25,985 nucleotides of DNA, from assembly GCA_002309425.1 (NCBI GenBank), contig DBXD01000069.1:9324-35308 (forward strand), in the 5' to 3' direction. Position 1 is the first letter of the stretch; each line of letters opens with the position of its first letter. Shown piece by piece: positions 1 through 5,886 of this stretch. The notes below the pieces were generated by a model, which did no database searches, was not told the origin of the DNA, and worked only from the letters and a program-made list of their open reading frames with translations. Origin of the DNA: Cyanobacteria bacterium UBA1221. Lineage in GTDB: Bacteria; Cyanobacteriota; Vampirovibrionia; Gastranaerophilales; Gastranaerophilaceae. A program made the position numbers and the translations under genes.

Positions 1-4
1 GTCA

Positions 5-1102
5 ATGAAATTAACCGATTCTTTTTTTGATACAAACTGTAATGCTATACAACTGTCAAATAAATTTTTAACTAACAGCGAGGACATGCTAAAAGGTCTT
101 GATTTATACAATAAAGAAAATAAATTTGCCTTTTCGCCGTTAGAAAGGCTGTATAGTAAAATATTTGCCAAAGACAGAATAAAAAATGTTGATATTAACA
201 AACTAATTAAAAAATGTCAGAATAATCCCGAACTGTTAAGAAAACGTCTGGTAGGCGCGAAAAATTGGGTACTGTTTTCCGATTTAATTATCACCGGTGC
301 AACATTGGGTTCATTAGGATTTTTAAATAATTACCTGACAAAAAAGCGTACGGGGAAATCAGGATTCAGCGCCGAATTGTATATGGCTGACCCCAAAATA
401 ATTGAACAGCGTTCCGCAAAATATGAACAAAATAAAAAACGCAACATTAAAAAACTTGCCGGAATAGTTCTTTTGGTTTCTTCTCTTGTTCCTCTGGCAT
501 TTAGCAGGGGGTTGTTATCCAAAAACAGTAATAAATTCACAAAATTTATTAAAAATCACGCAAAATATACAGACTATACAAAGGGCGTATTTATGTCCAG
601 ATTTACAATGCTCACAGGAATAATTATGAATATGAGCGGATTATTGCTGGCATCAAGAAATAAAACCGAACGGAAAGACTGGTTAATAAGATGCCTTATC
701 ACAAACCCCGTTTTTCTGGGAGGAGATTTACTCAGCGCAAGTTTAATATCAAATATTTGTGATAAATTATTCAAAACTAAACTTACCGAAAAAAGTCAAA
801 ACGGTAACATTCTAAAATCCGTTTTTCCAAAAGTTAAAACGTTAGAACAAATTGACAGGGAAGTTAAAAATAACGAATTATCCAAATTACATAAACCTTT
901 ATCTCAGGGAATATATTGGGGTAATATGGTGCTTTGCGCTCTGATGTTAGCATATTTAGTTCCGACATTATGTAACAAGATGATAAGAAACGATGTCAAT
1001 AAGAGCGTTGATGAAGAAAAAGCAAACAGGTCTTTAAATAATAATTACCTGAAATATTCCGTAAAAAATATGGATAATTTTATTAAAAATTCAGTAAAAT
1101 AA
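5..1102 (+). CDS. Hypothetical multi-pass membrane protein
   Basis: I do not recognise this 365-residue protein. About five hydrophobic segments are visible: near residues 88-108, 149-168, 198-217, 232-250 and 303-326. They are separated by very Lys/Asn-rich loops. The N-terminal 80 residues and C-terminal 40 residues look soluble. There is no catalytic motif or signal peptide. The ATG lies four bases from the window edge, so the Shine-Dalgarno region cannot be judged and the true start could lie upstream. It reads toward the next gene with a 46-base gap. Proteins of this kind (basic, lineage-restricted, several loosely spaced membrane spans) are common orphan families in host-associated AT-rich bacteria. 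Role unknown. Confidence 0.7.
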   Translation: MKLTDSFFDTNCNAIQLSNKFLTNSEDMLKGLDLYNKENKFAFSPLERLYSKIFAKDRIKNVDINKLIKKCQNNPELLRKRLVGAKNWVLFSDLIITGATLGSLGFLNNYLTKKRTGKSGFSAELYMADPKIIEQRSAKYEQNKKRNIKKLAGIVLLVSSLVPLAFSRGLLSKNSNKFTKFIKNHAKYTDYTKGVFMSRFTMLTGIIMNMSGLLLASRNKTERKDWLIRCLITNPVFLGGDLLSASLISNICDKLFKTKLTEKSQNGNILKSVFPKVKTLEQIDREVKNNELSKLHKPLSQGIYWGNMVLCALMLAYLVPTLCNKMIRNDVNKSVDEEKANRSLNNNYLKYSVKNMDNFIKNSVK

Positions 1103-1148
1103 TACAGGTCAGCTAACAAAAAATTTTTTTACAAGTTTTATAATTATT

Positions 1149-2144
1149 ATGAAAATATTACCTGTAAAATTTAACTATAATAAAAATATTCGATTTTGCA
1201 GCAGCGAACCTCTTTCTTCTGAGGATTGGGAAATCCTTAGGAGTGTGCTGACTCAACCCCATAGATACGGACTTGACGCAGATGTACTGCTCAAGACAAA
1301 TTGTTTGCCCACTCTTAATAAAGACCATTTTGAATATTCAGATTACAAGACATTATCTCCGAAAGAAAAACTTATAATTGGCATATTGAACAAAAAAAGA
1401 GCTGATTTGAGCAGCAATTTGGATGGCAGGAAAGATTTAAGTATAAAAAAAGATGCTGAAAGAATATTTGAGTACGCTTCAAAAACAAAAGAGTATCTTG
1501 ATAATAAATATAAGAACGGTTACAGGCTTGTCGGAATAGGTAATTCTCCCGCTCCGATTGTAGAAACTATGCAGCTATTTGGAGCAGATGCCATAACATT
1601 ACCATTTTCTAGGATACAGATAGAATATTCTCCTGTTAGCCGAGATTTTCCTTACGAGCATTGGGTGCCTGAGGGTGATGGTGGAAATTTGTTTCCAAAT
1701 TCATATTACGGGCATTTTGAAAAAGGCAGCGCAAAAGACTGGGAAGAATATTTTAGATTTTATGGTGTTGATAAAGATTTCACACAAAATACAGGTAAAA
1801 CATTAATATTCTCAGATTATGTTTGTGACGGATGGACTAAAAAATATATTGAGGCAATTTTGGAAGGTATAGGTTTTGATAAAAATTATGAATTTATCAG
1901 AACCGAACGTTTGCTTCCATCAAATATTAAATCTAACTGTGATTTTAACATGGGAACTTGCCTTGATCACAGTGCTTTTAAAAATTATGCAAAAATGGAA
2001 TCTGTTGGACGTGTTATACGGAAAACAGATGTTCTTAAACATCCGGAATATATTCCGTCTTTACCTGAAAATCTTAAGTCAAAACTCTTTCGCTGTGCAT
2101 TATTTGATTTACTTGAAAAGAAAAAGAAAAACAATTCGGTTTAG
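1149..2144 (+). CDS. Hypothetical protein with possible phosphoribosyltransferase-like core
   Basis: This 331-residue soluble protein belongs to no family I can name with certainty. Around residues 124-150 a strand-loop-helix (GYRLVGIGNSPAPIVETM) and around residues 217-236 a hydrophobic strand ending in SDYVCDGWT resemble the nucleotide-fold elements of type I phosphoribosyltransferases. In that family the second element would be the PRPP loop (usually two acidic residues then TG/GxT). The match is weak because the canonical acidic pair is replaced by S-D-Y. The N-terminus (MKILPVKFNYN) is basic and resembles that of the next gene. No good Shine-Dalgarno precedes the ATG. It is convergent with the following minus-strand gene, 22 bases away. 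Alternative: an unrelated Rossmann-like fold. Confidence 0.6.
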   Translation: MKILPVKFNYNKNIRFCSSEPLSSEDWEILRSVLTQPHRYGLDADVLLKTNCLPTLNKDHFEYSDYKTLSPKEKLIIGILNKKRADLSSNLDGRKDLSIKKDAERIFEYASKTKEYLDNKYKNGYRLVGIGNSPAPIVETMQLFGADAITLPFSRIQIEYSPVSRDFPYEHWVPEGDGGNLFPNSYYGHFEKGSAKDWEEYFRFYGVDKDFTQNTGKTLIFSDYVCDGWTKKYIEAILEGIGFDKNYEFIRTERLLPSNIKSNCDFNMGTCLDHSAFKNYAKMESVGRVIRKTDVLKHPEYIPSLPENLKSKLFRCALFDLLEKKKKNNSV

Positions 2145-2166
2145 TTAATCCTATTTCTTTTTTATA

Positions 2167-3189
2167 CTATTTATCTTTCTTTTTTCTTATTACTACCTGA
2201 TTTTCAAAAGTATGTTCTTTTGTATCATCCTTAAATTGATGCTTTGTGTAAGTAAATTCATTTATTACGTGGTCATCTCCGTAATCTATACAAAAGATTT
2301 CTTCTTTAACCCCGTCTTTTTTGACAGATTGTTCTATCTTTAATTTACATGGCTTTTGCCATCCGCCCTCTGTGTAATAGTATTCAACATTTCTTGTTAA
2401 ATTTTTAGCACTTTGTTTACTTCCGGAAAATAATCCCGCAGGAGTTTCAACCTCTAAAAAATAATCCTTTGTCCAATCTATATTATTTCTTTTATCAAAA
2501 GAAGGAAAAATAAAACCACGACCTGTTTTTCCAAGCAAATCATCACAACTAAAATCATATCCGGTATAATATTTTGTTTCTTTTCTTTTTAGAACAAGGT
2601 CATCGGAATGAAATTCTTCAATACGTGTCCCTACAAGATTTGATTTGCACAAATCTGCTTCCGTCCTGCACGAACTTGTTAAAATTAGTTTTGTTCCCGG
2701 ATATTTTTTACTTACAAGAGTGTAAGTGTTTTTTCTTTTGGCCAATCTTTTATCATAATCGTCAGGATTAGTAATTGTTTCCGCAAATAAGCAACTTTTC
2801 GGTTGTATACCATTTTCTTCTAATATTGTTTTAATTTTCTCTCCGGCATCTATTATTCTTTTATCTACTTGAGGTTTTATTTCATTAAGTTTTTCTAAAC
2901 CAATTTCTCTTTCCTTAACAAGATCTTTATGATAGTTCATAAGTTGTTCCCTAAGAGGCATATCAGGATATTTTTCATCTAAGGTTTCTTGAATTGATTT
3001 AATTTCGACAGCATCTTTTGATGAATCTGTATTTTTTGTTGCCGTAAAAGGTACCATATCCGGCATCATATTATATAACATGGTGTTATTTTGTTGGTAA
3101 TTTACAGTATTATTTGTTTTATTATTATAAGAATAATAATTGTTATTATTTAACCGGATATTACTCCCTGAAATTCTCGTTATTTGCAT
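2167..3189 (-). CDS. Hypothetical soluble protein with Asn/Tyr-rich N-terminus
   Basis: I do not recognise this 340-residue protein. Residues 1-45 are low complexity, rich in Asn and Tyr. A charged, probably helical segment follows (about 60-125), then a mixed alpha/beta C-terminal half with many Lys and aromatic residues and a short run of cysteines (near 133, 174, 180, 215, 299). No signal peptide or membrane span is visible. The start is well supported: AAAGGAG lies about eight bases upstream of the ATG. The first residues (MQITRIS...NIRL) resemble the start of the neighbouring 1149-2144 product (MKILPVK...NIRF), suggesting a shared N-terminal tag or a common lineage-specific family style. 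Function unknown. Confidence 0.65.
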   Translation of the reverse strand: MQITRISGSNIRLNNNNYYSYNNKTNNTVNYQQNNTMLYNMMPDMVPFTATKNTDSSKDAVEIKSIQETLDEKYPDMPLREQLMNYHKDLVKEREIGLEKLNEIKPQVDKRIIDAGEKIKTILEENGIQPKSCLFAETITNPDDYDKRLAKRKNTYTLVSKKYPGTKLILTSSCRTEADLCKSNLVGTRIEEFHSDDLVLKRKETKYYTGYDFSCDDLLGKTGRGFIFPSFDKRNNIDWTKDYFLEVETPAGLFSGSKQSAKNLTRNVEYYYTEGGWQKPCKLKIEQSVKKDGVKEEIFCIDYGDDHVINEFTYTKHQFKDDTKEHTFENQVVIRKKKDK

Positions 3190-3287
3190 CTTTATACTCC
3201 TTTAATAACTTCTCACCGTATAAAAAAACGTAAAAAATATTTTTTGCTATCCGGCACCATAAAAGTAACGAAATTTTTACATTTGTT

Positions 3288-3339
3288 AGGATGTAATCCT
3301 GTAAGATTTTATTACAGTCATAAAAAAATATCGGAACGA
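3288..3339. repeat. Direct repeat A, copy 1: duplicated 3' end and 3' flank of tRNA-Pro
   Basis: These 52 bases are a near copy of 3429-3479. Both begin with the palindrome AGGATGTAATCCT, continue to ATTACAGTCATAAAAAA and end in TATCGGAACGA, which is the 3' acceptor strand of the tRNA-Pro gene. Here the tRNA sequence stops after the acceptor and runs into another palindrome (ACGAT-ACGCA-ATCGT, 3336-3350). This copy is therefore a tRNA 3' end without its body. Confidence 0.85.
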
Positions 3340-3382
3340 TACGCAATCGTAGGCGAATATATGAGCCGTACGAGTGAGTATG

Positions 3383-3425
3383 CAGATTAGACAATTTTAG
3401 CGCAAGCGTATAAATTGCTAATCTG
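3383..3425. repeat. 43-base imperfect inverted repeat (hairpin)
   Basis: CAGATTAG (3383-3390) pairs with CTAATCTG (3418-3425). After a one-base bulge, CAATTT (3392-3397) pairs with AAATTG (3412-3417), and CGC pairs with GCG around an AA loop. It sits between the two copies of repeat A, downstream of the tRNA on the minus strand. It has no U-tract, so it is not a standard terminator. Confidence 0.75.
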
Positions 3426-3428
3426 TTC

Positions 3429-3479
3429 AGGATGTAATCCTGTCAATCATTATTACAGTCATAAAAAATATCGGAACGA
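3429..3479. repeat. Direct repeat A, copy 2: native 3' flank of tRNA-Pro
   Basis: Second copy of the 3288-3339 repeat, running continuously into the intact tRNA gene (which begins at its 3' end, 3471). It differs from copy 1 by a few substitutions near 3444-3449 and one A in the A-run. Confidence 0.85.
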
Positions 3480-3544
3480 CAGGATTTGAACCTGCGACCT
3501 CTACCACCCCAAGGTAGCACGCTACCAAGCTGCGCCACGTCCCG
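3471..3544 (-). tRNA. tRNA-Pro, anticodon GGG
   Basis: On the minus strand these 74 bases fold as a full cloverleaf. The acceptor is CGGGACG with CGTTCCG plus discriminator A. The anticodon stem is CTACC/GGTAG with loop TTGGGGT, so the anticodon GGG is complementary to plus-strand 3508-3510. The T arm is GCAGG-TTCAAAT-CCTGT with the invariant TTC. The 3' CCA is not encoded. It reads CCC and CCU. The gene is embedded in partial copies of its own ends: repeat A downstream, repeats B upstream. Confidence 0.95.
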
Positions 3545-3550
3545 ATATTT

Positions 3551-3623
3551 TAAACGGTATCGCAAAACTTCCGTTTTGCGAGAGCACGCTACCCCTCTCG
3601 AAAAACGATACTCAATCGTTTTT
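3551..3623. repeat. Cluster of short palindromes between tRNA-Pro and its first 5'-end copy
   Basis: Three adjacent perfect hairpins can be read. CGCAAAAC-TTCC-GTTTTGCG is at 3561-3580. CGAGAG-(10)-CTCTCG is at 3579-3600, whose loop contains 11 bases (AGCACGCTACC, 3583-3593) identical to tRNA positions 3516-3526. AAAAACGAT-ACTCA-ATCGTTTTT is at 3601-3623. The core of the last one (3605-3619) matches the palindrome at 3336-3350 in 14 of 15 bases. The stretch contains no gene. Confidence 0.8.
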
Positions 3624-3650
3624 CTCGGCAGAGTGCCACGTCCCGATATT
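3624..3650. repeat. Direct repeat B, copy 1: tRNA-Pro 5' end fragment
   Basis: 27 bases identical to 3809-3835. The last 16 (GCCACGTCCCGATATT) are also identical to 3534-3549, that is the 5' acceptor strand, the first D-arm bases and the upstream flank of the intact tRNA. This is a truncated tRNA 5' end without anticodon or T arm. Confidence 0.9.
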
Positions 3651-3808
3651 TTTATTAAATTTTCAATTTGGACGCTTGGACCAAGCTGCTTCCTCTCCTT
3701 CGGAAAAGAAAGTTTTTCGCTTCGCTCGCATTAAACGGGTCTACGTGAACCTGCTTAACTTGCTCTTCAGCAAGTCAACCCGTTCACTCCGCCCTCTGCT
3801 CGCTTGCT
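3651..3808. repeat. Palindrome-rich gene-free spacer between the two B copies
   Basis: No convincing gene. Short palindromes include GCTTGG-A-CCAAGC (3674-3686, overlapping ACCAAGCTGC at 3680-3689, ten bases identical to the tRNA at 3524-3533) and ACTTGCT-CTTC-AGCAAGT (3758-3775). The base composition is clearly less AT-rich than the surroundings. It is probably the decayed body of another tRNA copy plus inserted palindromic units. Confidence 0.6.
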
Positions 3809-3835
3809 CTCGGCAGAGTGCCACGTCCCGATATT
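3809..3835. repeat. Direct repeat B, copy 2: outermost tRNA-Pro 5' end fragment
   Basis: Identical to 3624-3650. It is the copy farthest upstream on the minus strand, and a promoter (3839-3866) ends directly next to it, so transcription would start at this fragment's tRNA 5' end. Confidence 0.9.
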
Positions 3836-3838
3836 CTC

Positions 3839-3866
3839 ATTGTATCACAAAAATTTTAAATATAAA
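3839..3866 (-). promoter_or_regulatory. Putative promoter for the tRNA-Pro transcript
   Basis: On the minus strand TACAAT (3844-3839) is preceded by TG one base upstream (extended -10). TTTATA (3866-3861) lies 16 bases further up as a weak -35. The predicted start is about 3832, at the 5' edge of the outermost truncated tRNA copy and roughly 290 bases upstream of the intact tRNA. Confidence 0.5.
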
Positions 3867-3873
3867 GTCATTA

Positions 3874-3902
3874 TTGCAAATTTTGACAAAAATCTTTTAT
3901 AT
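3874..3902 (+). promoter_or_regulatory. Putative ispF promoter
   Basis: TTGCAA (3874-3879), a 17-base spacer and TTATAT (3897-3902). The start would be near 3909, giving a leader of about 27 bases that contains GAGG before the ispF ATG. An overlapping TTGACA (3883-3888) has no good -10 at the right distance. Confidence 0.45.
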
Positions 3903-3935
3903 GCCAAAATTAATTTGTAACACGAGGTTATTAAA

Positions 3936-4415
3936 ATGTACAGAATAGGTAACGGATACGATATTCATAAACTTACGACAGGCAGAGATTTAATTATCGG
4001 CGGAGTAAAGATTACTCACGAAAAAGGGTTACTTGGTCATTCTGATGCCGATGTTCTTATTCATGCCATTATTGATTCTTTACTCGGTGCTTTAGCTTTG
4101 TCGGATATCGGAACCTTGTTTCCCGATACTGATGCAAAATACAAAGATATAGACAGCACTATACTTCTTTCGCATGTTTATAAACTTATTAATAAAAAGG
4201 GTTACAAAATAGCAAATCTGGATAGCAATATTATTGCTCAGCAGCCTAAAATGATGCCTTATATTCCAAAAATGAAAGAGGTTTTGTGTAAAATTTTAGA
4301 GCTTGATAATTCCCAACTCTCAATTAAGGCAAAGACTAAAGAAAAACTCGACTCTGTCGGACAGGGACTTGCTATTGAAGCAACCGCATCCGTATTACTA
4401 GAAAAAACACAATAA
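3936..4415 (+). CDS. ispF: 2-C-methyl-D-erythritol 2,4-cyclodiphosphate synthase
   Basis: IspF converts CDP-methylerythritol 2-phosphate to methylerythritol 2,4-cyclodiphosphate and CMP, a step of the MEP isoprenoid pathway in the cytoplasm. At 159 residues it has the usual length. The zinc ligands are in place: Asp9 and His11 in GYDIH, and His43 in the GHSDADVLIHAIID segment. The IGTLFPDTD loop (58-66) and the KAKTKEKLDSVGQG segment near the C-terminus, which binds the cytidine diphosphate, are also present. A GAGG ten or so bases upstream supports the ATG. It stands alone, without ispD beside it. Its stop codon abuts the stop codon of the convergent dnaB with no space. Confidence 0.96.
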   Translation: MYRIGNGYDIHKLTTGRDLIIGGVKITHEKGLLGHSDADVLIHAIIDSLLGALALSDIGTLFPDTDAKYKDIDSTILLSHVYKLINKKGYKIANLDSNIIAQQPKMMPYIPKMKEVLCKILELDNSQLSIKAKTKEKLDSVGQGLAIEATASVLLEKTQ

Positions 4416-5798
4416 TTAAAAAGCATCCGATTTGATAGGATTTTTGAACTTCGTAATATTGCCCTGGAACAGAAGTTTTACCGTACCGACAGGCCCGTTT
4501 CTGTGCTTTGCAATAATTATTTCGGATTCACCCTTATTTGCGGCTTTTATTGCTTCTTCTTCTTCACCTTCTTCTGCTTTTCGGTAGTATTCATCACGAT
4601 ATATAAACATAACAATATCCGCATCCTGCTCTATTGAACCTGATTCTCTCAAATCAGATAACATGGGTCGTTTATCTGTTCTGCCTTCAACCGCACGGGA
4701 TAACTGTGATAATGCTATTACCGGAACATCAAGTTCTTTTGCAAGGGTTTTTAAACCTCTTGAAATTGTTGATACCGCCTGAAAACGGTCTTCCTTGCTG
4801 TTGCCGCCTTCCATTAACTGTAAGTAGTCTATTACAACCAACCCTAAGTCTTTTTGTGCCATTTTAAGCCGCCTGCATTTTGCTCTTATATCCGTCAGAG
4901 TACAGCCGGAAGTATCATCAATAAATATCGGAGCTTCTGCAAATTTGTTCATTGCATCACCCAGTTTTTCCCAGTCTTTTGCCTGCATATTACCGGTTTT
5001 TAGTTTCTGGGTATCAACTTCCGCCAGCGAACACAACATTCTTTGTGCAAGCTGATGTTTTGACATTTCAAGCGAAAATATCGCAACCGGAACTTTTGCT
5101 TTTATACCGACATTCTGCGCGATATTTAGTGCAAACGCCGTTTTTCCCATTGCAGGACGTGCCGCAAGAATTATCAAATCTGAACGCTGCAACCCGTTAA
5201 GCAACGTATCCAGCTCATAAAACTCTGTCGGAATACCGAGCAATTCCTCTTTATGTTCATACCTATACTCTATTTTTTCATATGTTTCCATTACCAAATC
5301 TCTTACGGAAGTAAGATCTGTTGTGGCTTTGCGTGATGCTATATCAAAAATCAGCTTTTCGGCATTATCCAGCGAAGCATCAATAGAATCCGTATTGTAT
5401 CCAAAAGAAACTATTTCGGAACCCGCATTAATTAAGGCTCTTTTAATGGCTTTTTCCTGAATTATTTTTGCATAATAATCAATGTTTGCAGTAGTTATGG
5501 CATTGTAACTTAAATCATTTATAAAGGAACGACCGCCAACCAAGTCCAATTTAGAACTGAAATTTAAAACATCGCTCACTGTAATTATATCAATTTTTTC
5601 ACTTGAATTAAAAAGTTGAAGCATAGCTTCATAAATATACCTGTGTGCCGGTTTATAAAAACTTTCCGGTTTTAATATCTCAACAACTTTGGTAATAACT
5701 CTCGGATTTACTAAAATTGCTCCCAGAACAGCCTCTTCTGCTTCAATATTTTGCGGAAGCAAATGTAAATCTTTTTCTTTGTCCTTAACTGCCGGCAT
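4416..5798 (-). CDS. dnaB: Replicative DNA helicase DnaB
   Basis: DnaB is the hexameric 5'-3' helicase that unwinds DNA at the replication fork. The N-terminal primase/loader-binding domain (LPQNIEAEEAVLGAIL onward) is followed by the RecA-like domain. There Walker A is ARPAMGKTAF, the SLEMS motif lies some 25 residues on, and Walker B is LVVIDYLQLM. A late LRESGSIEQDAD segment precedes the C-terminus. No intein interrupts it. An in-frame ATG seven codons upstream (5817-5819) exists. The strong Shine-Dalgarno AAAAGGGGGA lies between the two ATGs and about nine bases before the second, so I chose 5798, giving 460 residues, typical of the family. The gene faces ispF and follows 5887-7764 on the same strand after about 90 bases. 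Confidence 0.96.
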   Translation of the reverse strand: MPAVKDKEKDLHLLPQNIEAEEAVLGAILVNPRVITKVVEILKPESFYKPAHRYIYEAMLQLFNSSEKIDIITVSDVLNFSSKLDLVGGRSFINDLSYNAITTANIDYYAKIIQEKAIKRALINAGSEIVSFGYNTDSIDASLDNAEKLIFDIASRKATTDLTSVRDLVMETYEKIEYRYEHKEELLGIPTEFYELDTLLNGLQRSDLIILAARPAMGKTAFALNIAQNVGIKAKVPVAIFSLEMSKHQLAQRMLCSLAEVDTQKLKTGNMQAKDWEKLGDAMNKFAEAPIFIDDTSGCTLTDIRAKCRRLKMAQKDLGLVVIDYLQLMEGGNSKEDRFQAVSTISRGLKTLAKELDVPVIALSQLSRAVEGRTDKRPMLSDLRESGSIEQDADIVMFIYRDEYYRKAEEGEEEEAIKAANKGESEIIIAKHRNGPVGTVKLLFQGNITKFKNPIKSDAF

Positions 5799-5886
5799 GC
5801 TAATATCCCCCTTTTTCATGCATGATACAACGAAGTCTTGTAAAAAAAAATCTTACGGTTAATTTTTTGTAATATTATATAAAGAT

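Noticed and set aside
1139..1149. TATAAT five bases before the ATG at 1149 as a leaderless promoter
   Set aside because: The predicted start would fall inside the ATG and there is no -35 or TG extension.
3288..3479. CRISPR-like array
   Set aside because: Only two repeat copies, which contain the tRNA 3' end, and no regular spacers or cas genes.
3486..3948. Open frames on the plus strand across the tRNA region (for example 3486-3734 and 3676-3948)
   Set aside because: They are translations of the reverse of the tRNA and of the palindromic repeats, with no Shine-Dalgarno and no protein-like composition.
5820..5886. Terminator between the AMMECR1-like gene and dnaB (AATCTT...AAGATT with T9 on the minus strand)
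   Set aside because: Six A/T-rich pairs around a loop of nearly 30 bases are too weak to support.
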